Made by a program: the position numbers and the translations under genes. 64,000 bases of DNA, taken from assembly GCA_014773175.1 (NCBI GenBank), contig VXCM01003088.1:57141-121140 (forward strand), read 5' to 3'. This DNA comes from Lucifuga dentata. Lineage: Eukaryota; Chordata; Actinopteri; Ophidiiformes; Bythitidae. The notes beneath the pieces were generated by a model that made no database searches, was not told where the DNA came from, and was given only the letters and a program-made list of their open reading frames with translations. Shown piece by piece: positions 54,553 through 64,000 of this stretch; the stretch's first letter is position 1; each line of letters opens with the position of its first letter.

Positions 54553-57500
54553 TTAGAGGCGAGAGTTACAGGTCAGAGGTCGGAAGGCCACCTCCATGTT
54601 CTCCTCCATGATGATGTCAAAGCGGCACATTAGCGGCCTGATGGGAAAAAATACAAAATATATTAATGTATGTATAGAATCTGGCCAGTTTCAGGAGAAA
54701 AAGTACCAGAGAAAATGTTCCCTTATTTCAGGAATCAAATCGCTCACAATATATTTAGGAACCTTGAATTATTTTTGTCTTCAACTTAGTAAATTATGCC
54801 CTCAAATTTCTAAATAAGTCATTTTACTCTATGTACTTCCAGAGTTATTAAAGGACCATACCACCCATTTTGCATGTTTGAGCCTAATATATTCAGTTTT
54901 CATACATGTAACGTTACTGACAAACATACAAAATGACAGTATGGTCCTTTAACAGCATCACCTAAATGTCTGAAAATGAAAGGTGATTGTAGAGATTGAC
55001 TGAAGAAAAGAATCTGAACTCTGACCTTTCGGGACGCTCCAGCGGAGTGAAACGGACTCTCAGAAGTCTGATTTTGTAACGAGGGCCGATCATATTGCTG
55101 GTGTTGATACGCATGGAGATCTTCTGCACGTGTTCCAGATCCTCATCGAACTGAGCCAGCAGGTGTGTAGACGTGTATTGTTCAAACCGCAGCAGCTTAC
55201 TGACAGGAAGGAGGACAATTAAAACATCTACCACCATCTAGTCTTAAAGGACCATACCTGTGGTTTAACATGTTTGAGCCTATTATATACAACCTGCGTA
55301 CACGTTACTGATAAAAACATACTACTGCAGCGGTAAATAATAGAATTGTTTTTCCTACCTTCCAAACTTATTGGTTTCAGTTTATTCCAGTACAATATAA
55401 AAATAAACTTGTAGAGACTTGAAATGTGCTTAAGATAAGTAATCCATCACAGAAAACACAATGTCTATTAAACTTTATTTAACCAGTTCAGCATAGAGCT
55501 ACACAGAAAAAAATGTATGTTTCCGCCTGGGAAAATAGTCCCAGGAGAGGACGGCTTTTACAGAGAAACTAAAATGACTTGCCCTTCTACATAAGAACAT
55601 ACGTGTTAGCAGACGAAACGTGGAGTTTTAAGGTGGACATATCACCTGAAGATAAGGGGATTTGGCAAAATAACATGAAAACTACAAAACAGTTTTCTGT
55701 TTTGGGAAATGGTTGTCAGTAACGTAACGTGGGTAGGTAAAACATTTTTAATTCACCGTTCCAGCAGTATGCTTGGGGAAATGATTCAGTAACGTTACAT
55801 GGATGAAAATTGAATATATTAGGCTCAAAGATGCAAAATGAGGGGTATGGTCCTTTAATGAGAGACAGCAATAGAATTACTGTTGAAATCAGTAACTGAG
55901 TTTGTTAATGACTAATATATGTTTAATATATGTCAGAGACGTGATCTACATGTTTGATCAGATGTTTGAGGCGTGTAAAGACTCACTGGTCGATCCGTGT
56001 GTCTGTGAAGTTCTTGCCGCTGTGCAGACGGATGTAGACGATGCCCCAGCGGAGGTACTGGTTCCACGTCACCATGTCCACCCGGTAACTCAGCTCTGCC
56101 ACACAAACAGCACGACACTTTAGAACACAACACATTTCAGCCGGAGGTAAAGTTTGTCTTGGACCAAACCTGCATCACACAGGACAAACATCAAAACAGT
56201 TAACAACCCAAAATAGTGATGATTACCTGAGGCAGGTGAGACGTCCAGTTCATGAGCTTTGTCACGTTGTGTTAACACATATTTAGCCACAAATCTGCTT
56301 CAATCATAAAACCGTTAAGTCTGCATTTCAATAAAAAGCTAAATAAAACAATGACCAGATAAATAAGACTCGTTTTCACTTCCTGTTGAGGATTCAAACA
56401 GCAGATTTTAAGGTTTCTCTGTGAAACCTTAAAATATCAATCTCAAACAGTCTTTCTGATATTGACTCTTAAAATTATTTTTTTCTTAAGACATACTAAG
56501 ATTTTTTTTTCAATACCTCTGTTTTCAGTAAAGTGTTGAGTGATTTTTAGGACTCAACGTTACACATAAATGACTTCAAAAATCCTTGGACTGCATGTAA
56601 GCTGCTTTTAAAACTTTAACAACACAAAGTAAAAGTTTCCATCTTTACAGCAAGTTTTTATTCTGCGTCTTAAAGGACCATACCACTATTTTGCATGTTT
56701 GAGCCTAATATATTCAATTTTCATACATGTAATGTTACTGATAATCATTTCCCAAAGCATACTACTGGAACGGTGAATTAAAAATGTTTTTCCTACCTTC
56801 CAGACCTCCATTGGTTTCAGTTCATTCTCTATTAAAATCAACTTGTTGATACTGTAAATGTTCTTGGGATAGGTAATCCATCATCACCAACAAGACGTGT
56901 ATTCAGGTTTTTTAGAAGTTATGTAATTTTAGTGTTTAAGCTCAATAAAAAGCGTGGAGTGAATGTATGCCTCCACCGGGGAATATAGTCCCAAAAGAAG
57001 ACCTGCGTTTATGGAAAAATTTAAAGGACCGTGACTTCATAAGGCTGTGTAACTATTAGCAGGAGAAACATGGATTTTTAAGGTGGGTGTATCACTTGAA
57101 TATTTGATTTTGAAAGATTAAGAGATTTAGCAAAATATCAGGAAAGCTGAAATACGGTTTTATCCTTTGGGAAATGATTGTCAGTAACGTAACATGTATG
57201 AAAATTTAATATATTAGGCTCAAACATACAAAATGGACGGTATGATCCTTTAACTTTGAAGAAAGCGAGTTGGACTCACTTTTATATGGAAGAGCAGTGG
57301 TGGTGCTGAAGTAGACTTTGGTTTGTCCCAGTCTCACCAGAGTTTCCCTCCACCGGCTGACATCATAACCTGCAGCCAGTCATGGAAGATTTGGCGAAAT
57401 ATGTGAAATAACAATAAGAATATATTCACAGGTAGAAATCTATGAAGGCCTAAAGGTCATGGAGTACTTTAAATCCCTTGAACCTACCCAGCACAGGGCA

Positions 57501-57747
57501 GGGGGCGGGCTTAAAGGCCTCGCACTGCAGGCACCGCCCATCCAGGAAGTCGCTGTAGGATGAACAGGGATAACCTGTCAGGCTGCAGGTTCGGTTCAGG
57601 GCACACAGGTACAGAAAGACCGAGCGCTGGTGGTCGCACACGAAGTATGACTTCCCTGTGGGAGGAAACGTTAGGATGTTTGTTAAAAAGTACCTGGAAA
57701 CCCGCTTATTTTCCTGGGTTTTTTTCTGATTTGTATTTGTATTTTTT

Positions 57748-57780
<33 letters not shown>

Positions 57781-60700
57781 ATTTTTTTTTTTTTTCCTTT
57801 TGCTTAGTGTTTTTACTCTTGTTGTTTATTGGTCCTTATATGGCAATATGTGTTCAGCATTTTGTAACTTGTGTTTGTGAAAAGTGTGGCATATATCAAT
57901 AAAGTTTGTTTGAATCACCTGAGAAGATGGTTTTGGGGCAGCCTGGCTGGTCGGCTCCTCCGTTAGCGTAGAAATCAATATGGCCGTGCGCTCCTCTCAG
58001 TCCAAACGCTGCAGATCAATAAAACAGCTTCAGTTCTGAGCTGAAACCATGCCTCGTGCTGATTCATCACATGTAAAGTCTCTTAGCATTTATGAAGGAT
58101 GATGCTGCATATAAAAACATGCCAGACTGTCGCCATGGCAACTTCCTCTACATTTAGCCACTCACAGTTCATGTCTGTGTGCAGGACGTCCACAAACATG
58201 GCGTCTGAGGGGTCCAGTCTCTCATCCGGCGTGGCGCTGGTAAACATCGGCCCCGCCGGGTCCAGGCCTGGCGGACAAGAAGGAGCTTTTATTTTCTAAA
58301 TTCTGATGTTTGTTGTGCCTTGATGTTATGTAGTTTTTTTTTATTTTATTTTTTGAATAACTGCAGAAATTAACAACATGCATGAACTTCAAGGCTAATA
58401 GAGTGCTACACACTATTAGCTTTTGTCCTTTAAAGGATCTCCAAGCCATAAAGGACCATACCATCCATTTTGCATATTTGAGCCTTATATATTCAATTTT
58501 CATACATGTTACGTTACTGACAATCATTTCCCAAAGGATAAAACCGTATTTCAGCTTTCCTGATATTTTGCTAAATCTCTTAATCTTTCAAAATCAAATA
58601 TTCAAGTGATACACCCACCTTAAAAATCCATGTTTCTCCTGCTAATAGTTACACAGCCTTATGAAGTCACGGTCCTTTAAATTTTTCCATAAACGCAGGT
58701 CTTCTTTTGGGACTATATTCCCCGGTGGAGGCATACATTCACTCCACGCTTTTTATTGAGCTTAAACACTAAAATTACATAACTTCTAAAAAAACCTGAA
58801 TACACATCTTGTTGGTGATGATGGATTACCTATCCCAAGAACGTTTACAGTATCAACAAGTTGATTTTAATAGCAGAATGAACTGAAACCAATGGAGATC
58901 TGGAAGGTAGGAAAAACATTTTTAATTCACCGTTCCAGTAGTATGCTTTGTGAAATGATTGTCAGTAACATTACATGTATGAAAATTGAACATATTAGGC
59001 TCAAACATGCAAAATGTCCAGTATGGTCCTTTAAACTCGTTTCTGAATCTGAGTTTATTATATTATTTCTCCTTTCTTCCTGCTTGATTTCTCACCTGTA
59101 ATGCGACCAATCCTCCCCTTCAGGTTTGCACCTATGAATCCAGCCAGGTGAGCTCCCAGACTGACGCCAATGAGATGCACGGAGCTCAGAGATGCTCCTT
59201 CCTCCTGCAGAAACACGTTCAAACTCATCCTTACATCCAAGGTACAGTTTGAGCTCTGTTCTCTCAGCTCTGATCTTACTGTCGACACATGGATGGCTGA
59301 CACCTCGTAAGTTTCTGCTTCAGTTCTTTAAACCTCACAGTGTCGACTGCTCAGTTTAGTCATTATTTTCTTACTCCTGAGTGTAAATGTTGAGCTGTTG
59401 GTGATGTCAGTATTCATCGTTTGGGACCATGAATTTCACAGATTTACAGCAATCTGTGTAAAAGTTGATATTTCGCTCTGCGCTGAAGTGATGATGAACA
59501 GACCAACAGACATCTGACGGCCAAAAACTACAAAACGATGTTCTGTAACCAAACTGAAGCGCTGACTGTTCCTTTCTCAGGTATTCATACACAGCCAGAA
59601 ATATGATCGTTCTTAGACACACAAATATGGAAAGCCAAATGCGCCAAAATTAAATATGTAAAAAAAAAAAAAAAAAAANAAAAAAAAAAAAAAAAAATGA
59701 TATTAGGAAATAAATAACACTGAATTATTTCATAATAAATTATGAAATTATTCCATAAATCATTGTTATCATGAAATCTTATTTCATAGCAACACTTTTA
59801 TTTCATAATGCCCCATTTTTTAAGTCTATTTTTTATTTCACAACACCATAGTATAGTATATCCTAATGAGGCATTCCATGATGAGATTTCAGAGATTTCA
59901 GGACCAGTAGGCGTGGCCTTATGCTGATTGGTTGTTCCAGTCATCAGCGAAGGCAGAAAAACTCAACTATAAGTCAAAACTTTCTACTACAACTATTAAA
60001 CTGTCACAAAATTAAGTTAAATTGTAATTCAGATTATTTTAATCAGTGACCAGATATTTAAATTCTAAGCAGTGACTTTCTGACATGAAAAAATCTCAAA
60101 AGTTCATTTGGTGGCAGTTTAATAGTTGTCCTAGAAAGTTTTAATTTACAGCCTTCACTGATGACTGGAACAACCAATCAGCGTAAGGCCACGCCCACTG
60201 GTCCTGGAATCCTGTCAGAAATCTCGTCGTGAAATGTCTCACTATGATGTACGAAGAGCGTTCGTAAAAACGACGTTGTGAAATAAAAAATAGACTTGAA
60301 AAATGGGCTATTATGAAACAAACGTGTTATTGTGAAATAAAAAAGGTGTAAAATTAAAAAAAAAAAAGACTTAAAAAATGGAGGATGATGAAATGAAAAT
60401 GTTGTTATGAAATAAGATTTCATGATAACGATTATGGAATTATTTCATAATTTATTTGTACATTTGCATAGTTATTTATTTCATATTATCATTTTTATAT
60501 ATTTAATTTTGGTGCGTTTGGCTTTCCATACACAAACGCCTCACCTGCATGGTCAGGATGAAGCCAGTCAGGTTGTGGGCCGCCTGCCTCGTGTACGCCA
60601 CGGCGGTGAAGTAGTTGAGGTTGGCCGCCCCTTTGTTCCAGTCCACGACGATGATGTTCATGTCCTCCTGCTCAGCCAACAGGTGAACCAGGTGGTCTAT

Positions 60701-60933
60701 CCAGATGGGGGGCGCTCCGGTGGGACGGTAACCATGGATGACGAAGGCGGTGGGGCGGGACAGGTTGAAGAGCGGTTGTGAGAATGGGTGGTGGTGGTCG
60801 AGCTCTCGGCCGCAGTCCAGGTTGGAGCGGGTGTAGAGGAGCAGCCGGACGTACAGGCTGGTTCCCATGAAGCAGTGCGACAGGTCCAGGTCAGTGAAGT
60901 TATCACAGGACTCCGCCCCGCTCACCTCCTGGC
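54553..60933 (-). CDS. liph/lipi: Phosphatidic-acid-selective phospholipase A1 (LIPH/LIPI type), lacking first exon
   Basis: Secreted or membrane-associated lipase that makes 2-acyl lysophosphatidic acid from phosphatidic acid. Minus-strand exons in transcript order: 60933-60545, 59204-59096, 58267-58166, 58008-57919, 57655-57488, 57369-57280, 56095-55987, 55199-55026, 54637-54553. All phases agree, giving about 438 aa (human LIPH 451); only the exon with the start codon and signal peptide is missing. Counting from the first visible codon, the catalytic triad is Ser145 in GVSLG, Asp169 in GLDPAGP and His239 in CDHQRS, with the same spacing (24 and 70) as human LIPH. The lid loop between Cys residues ([14 protein letters not shown]) has 12 residues, the short form typical of PA-PLA1 enzymes. 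The PLAT-like C-terminal domain runs from [13 protein letters not shown] to [15 protein letters not shown] and ends with the match to LIPH CRYD. LIPH and LIPI cannot be separated here. The introns are largely MITEs and a fold-back element. Confidence 0.93.
54848..54952. mobile_element. MITE, copy 11: two termini only (105 bp)
   Basis: TTAAAGGACCATACCACCC at the left and CAGTATGGTCCTTTAA at the right, with 105 bp in total. The left inverted repeat runs nearly complete to TACTGACAA and joins directly to the outer right end. It lies in the lipase 3' intron, 73 bp from the exon at 55026. Confidence 0.9.
55244..55858 (+). mobile_element. Diverged MITE, copy 12
   Basis: TTAAAGGACCATACCTG at 55244 and GGTATGGTCCTTTAA ending 55858 (615 bp). 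The left part and interior are diverged like copies 3 and 10, while the last 130 bp (from about 55735) match the younger family. It may be a chimera made by recombination or conversion. It fills most of the lipase intron 55200-55986. Confidence 0.8.
56670..57253 (+). mobile_element. TTAA-flanked MITE, copy 13 (full length)
   Basis: 584 bp, TTAAAGGACCATACC to GGTATGATCCTTTAA. It ends 26 bp from the lipase exon 57280-57369, just inside the donor side of the intron. Confidence 0.95.
57656..57918. other. Lipase intron with T-rich tract
   Basis: Short intron holding an AT/T-rich simple sequence (about 57750-57797). CAATAAAG lies near 57898 on the plus strand, antisense to the gene. Nothing coding. 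Confidence 0.6.
58448..59034 (-). mobile_element. TTAA-flanked MITE, copy 14 (full length)
   Basis: About 587 bp. The left flank reads ATAA instead of TTAA before AGGACCATACC; the right ends GGTCCTTTAA at 59034. It lies in the lipase intron 58268-59095. Confidence 0.95.
59626..60530. mobile_element. 0.9-kb fold-back (long inverted repeat) element
   Basis: It starts TATGGAAAGCCAAATGCGCC and ends GGTGCGTTTGGCTTTCCATA. The arms match in reverse complement nearly to the centre. Examples: ATCATGAAATCTTATTTCAT near 59769 against ATGAAATAAGATTTCATGAT near 60407, and GGCGTGGCCTTATGCTGATT near 59910 against AATCAGCGTAAGGCCACGCC near 60177. Arms are about 400 bp, diverged by a few percent to more. CACAAA directly precedes (59620-59625) and follows (60531-60536), a likely 6-bp target duplication. 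No coding capacity; N at 59679 lies in poly-A. It sits in a lipase intron, 14 bp from the exon at 60545. Confidence 0.75.
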
Positions 60934-61028
60934 CTGAACACAAATTCATCAAAAATAAGACAGACTCGTGTAACCATTATTCAAACCACGCCTGAAACTG
61001 CCTGAGTCATGTCATGGATTATTATGTG

Positions 61029-61614
61029 TTAAAGGACCATACCACTCATTTTGCATGTTTGAGCCTAATATATTCAATTTACATACATGTAATGTTACTG
61101 ACAATCATTTCCAAAGCATACTACTGGAACGGTGAATTAAAAATGTTTTTCCTACCTTCCAGACCTCCATTGGTTTCAGTTCATTCTGCTATTAAAATCA
61201 ACTTGTTGATACTGTAAACGTTCTTGGGATAGGTAATCCATCATCACCAACAAGACGTGTATTCAGGTTTTTTTAGAAGTTATGTAATTTTAGTGTTTAA
61301 GCTCAATAAAAAGCGTGGAGTGAATGTATGCCTCCACCGGGGAATATAGTCCCAAAAGAAGACCTGCGTTTATGGAAAAATTTAAAGGACCGTGACTTCA
61401 TAAGGCTGTGTAACTATTAGCAGGAGAAACATGGATTTTTAAGGTGGGTGTATCACTTGAATATTTGATTTTGAAAGATTAAGAGATTTAGCAAAATATC
61501 AGGAAAGCTGAAATACGGTTTTATCCTTTGGGAAATGATTGTCAGTAACGTAACATGTATGAAAACTGAATATATTAGGGTCTAACATGCAAAATGGACG
61601 GTATGGTCCTTTAA
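61029..61614 (+). mobile_element. TTAA-flanked MITE, copy 15 (full length)
   Basis: 586 bp, TTAAAGGACCATACC to GGTATGGTCCTTTAA, just upstream of the first visible lipase exon. The internal TTTAAAGGACCGTGAC lies at 61381-61396. Confidence 0.95.
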
Positions 61615-62525
61615 ACAGCTCAACAAAAGTTACCCAATAACAAAAGTTCCTAAACAATAAAAAAAAAAATGCATATGTTCTTCCCCCTTTTTGAGCTCAG
61701 CTTCATTAAAAAAAAAAAAAAAAAAAAAAGAGAAAATTTTAGCACATCAACACACACACATTTCATCTTTGTCATCAGGTTGGAGGTCAAAGGTGTTAGT
61801 TGACATTGACTGTTTAGCTGATTTAAAGTGTCTCCAGCCTGTAGAGCATCCACGCTGTGTGTAAAATTAAAAACACCACAATGTCAAATCCTCCTTTCAA
61901 ATTCATAATTTTTATGAATTCTTCAAGAAGCTAAAGTACTTATTTGTAGCAGCAAAACATGATTGGTGTAAAATGTAAAAAGTCATTGTGAAGAGTTGTT
62001 GCAGCAAAATAAAGCCTCAGTCAGTAATTTTTGACCATAAAAAGTCCTGTATATGTTTATATATGTTTATATACTGTACATAAGTGAATATTTGGACATA
62101 AACTAAATGCAAATTAGACCAGAGACATAAGTATAATATGTCCCCTTTTTTGTATTTAATGCTATATAGATAATTGAGGTGCAGCTAAAGTACGTTATAT
62201 ACAATTCAGTACATCAAACTACCATACATACAGGTATGTCAGTTCCTAATAATTATAAACTCATTGTATTTTTTTATAGTAAAATGTATAATTGTAAATT
62301 GTATAAATGTAAATGTATAATTTACCTGCAAAGTAAATTATAACTGCAGCCATCAGATACATGTGTGTACATGAGTAAACTGTACTGCAGAATAGAATAC
62401 CAACAAATGAAATACAAGTACTTCACAGCTGTATGTACACACAGAGTTAGCATTTAGCATCAGAGCTAGCTGGCTGTAGCTGTGGTCATCCCCACCCTGC
62501 AATTAACACACACACACACACGCAC

Positions 62526-62575
<50 letters not shown>

Positions 62576-63442
62576 CTGACACACAGGCCTCAATAGGATC
62601 AGGTTACTATAAAAAAACACCTCATCCCTTCACCGCCGCCCCGCCCTCACAAGCTGCGATTACAGCTGTCAGTCACATGATGAGGGCGGAGCCACAGTGT
62701 GGTCACATAGCTAAAAACATAGTCACATACAATACTACAACCTCTATACTTTCCTATTTATGCAACTTCATTTATAAATTCAATTTCACAAATAAAAATA
62801 TTCCAACACTGAAAAATATATTATCTGCATAAATTAATTTAGCCAAGTTAATTAAACAAATTTATTATTATAATATTAAGATGGCAGAAAGACAAACATA
62901 TAAAGTTTGGATCTCACTTCCTACAACTATGTGTGTGTTTTTTTTAAACTGCAGAATATATCCAGATGTTGTGAAACTTCTGCTTGTATTTTTGTGGTAA
63001 TATTAATCTTTAAAAGAGTCATATTATGCTAATTAAAGTTATCTTTGCTAATTAGAAAGTAGCACAATAACAGCTGCTAACTAGACTTTAAGTAGCAGGC
63101 TGGTTATATATATATGTCTGACCCCTCAGCCAATCAGAAGCCAAATAAGGCTAAAATTAGCTGATAGTTTTGACTTATTATTTATAACAGAGATAAATAA
63201 GCCACACTGTGAAAAGTCTGATGAGAAATGAAAACGAGTCATTTTGTTGGGAAGGAAATCTGCAAATGGCCGACAAGCCCACATCAGACAGAAACATGCC
63301 TTTCTATTTTAACCTGCAGCTCAAATTACAGCATAACGAGAAACTTTAGTCTTTGCTTTTCTGCTTTTCACTGAGCTGTTTCTGTCAGTACTCACACATA
63401 TTTAATGTTTAGGGGATAATTAAAATACAACACAGCAGTGAT
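61615..63442. other. Lipase 5' intron or upstream region, no exon found
   Basis: I looked on the minus strand for a short exon with ATG, a hydrophobic run and a donor, as needed for the signal peptide, and found none convincing. The stretch is AT-rich, with poly-A/T tracts (61657-61669, 61708-61728) and one CA microsatellite. The missing exon may lie beyond 64000. Confidence 0.4.
62505..62573. repeat. CA microsatellite
   Basis: (CA)n with CG interruptions near the left end. Confidence 0.95.
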
Positions 63443-64000
63443 TAAAGGACCATATCACCCATTTTGCATGTTTGAGCCTAATATATTCAATTTTCATACA
63501 CGTAACGTTACTGACAATGATTTCCCAAAGCATACTACTGGAACGGTGAATTACAAATGTTTTTCCTACCTTCCAGACCTCCATTGGTTTCAGTTCATTC
63601 TCTATTAAAATCAACTTGTTGATACTGTAAACGTTCTTGGGATAGGTAATCCATCATCACCAACAAGACGTGTATTCAGGTTTTTTTAGAAGTTATGTAA
63701 TTTTAGTGTTTAAGCTCAATAAAAAGCGTGGAGTGAATGTATGCCTCCACCGGGGAATATAGTCCCAAAAGAAGACCTGCGTTTATGGAAAAATTTAAAG
63801 GACCGTGACTTCATAAGGCTGTGTAACTATTAGCAGGAGAAACATGGATTTTTAAGGTGGGTGTATCACTTGAATATTTGATTTTGAAAGATTAAGAGAT
63901 TTAGCAAAATATCAGGAAAGCTGAAATACAGTTTTATCCTTTGGGAAATGATTGTCAGTAACGTAACATGTATGAAAACTGAATATATAAAGCTCAAACA
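63443..64000 (+). mobile_element. TTAA-flanked MITE, copy 16 (cut by window end)
   Basis: It starts TTAAAGGACCATATC at 63443 and runs through the complete interior into the right inverted repeat (GCTCAAACA at 64000). Only about the last 30 bp are outside the window. Confidence 0.95.

Overview
The window is vertebrate nuclear DNA, almost certainly from a teleost fish. Genes are split into short exons with GT-AG introns, introns and spacers are packed with CA/TG and GA microsatellites, and MITE-type DNA transposons and hAT-like fragments are abundant. There is no operon structure, no CRISPR array and no rRNA. I saw no tRNA, but no structural scan was run. The species cannot be named from the sequence.

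Layout: (1) 672-5376, plus strand: the last eight coding exons of an RSK2-type ribosomal S6 kinase (rps6ka3), i.e. the C-terminal kinase domain and ERK-docking tail; the 5' part lies left of the window. (2) 12819-17546, plus: complete eif1ax (144 aa) in seven coding exons. (3) 20460-38419, plus: map7d2, a microtubule-associated MAP7-family gene, about 630 aa in 16 reconstructed coding exons. (4) 41742-51006, plus: bclaf3 (human CXorf23 homologue), about 749 aa in ten coding exons. (5) 60933-54553, minus: a secreted phosphatidic-acid-selective phospholipase A1 of the LIPH/LIPI type, nine exons, lacking only the signal-peptide exon. The first four genes keep the order and relative orientation of human Xp22.12 (RPS6KA3-EIF1AX-MAP7D2-BCLAF3); the lipase marks a break from that neighbourhood. 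The genes have unrelated jobs (signalling, translation initiation, microtubules, a nuclear RS-rich protein, lipid hydrolysis); they are linked by ancestry, not by pathway.

The dominant non-genic feature is one family of 0.58-kb non-autonomous DNA transposons with long (about 85 bp) inverted repeats and TTAA at both ends. I count 16 copies, eight of them in the last 12 kb in and around the lipase gene. Their terminal motif resembles the Kolobok/T2 class. Other mobile DNA: a nearly fully palindromic 0.9-kb fold-back element, a 2.7-kb element with perfect 19-bp inverted ends in a bclaf3 intron, small hAT-like elements, a LINE reverse-transcriptase remnant and two commonplace teleost interspersed repeats.

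The assembly is imperfect. At least twelve single-N positions are flanked by exact 61-67 bp direct duplications, the signature of overlapping contigs joined without merging. Two fall inside coding exons (map7d2 at 37751, bclaf3 at 49775) and break the frame unless removed. There is also a 271-N gap at 6315-6585.
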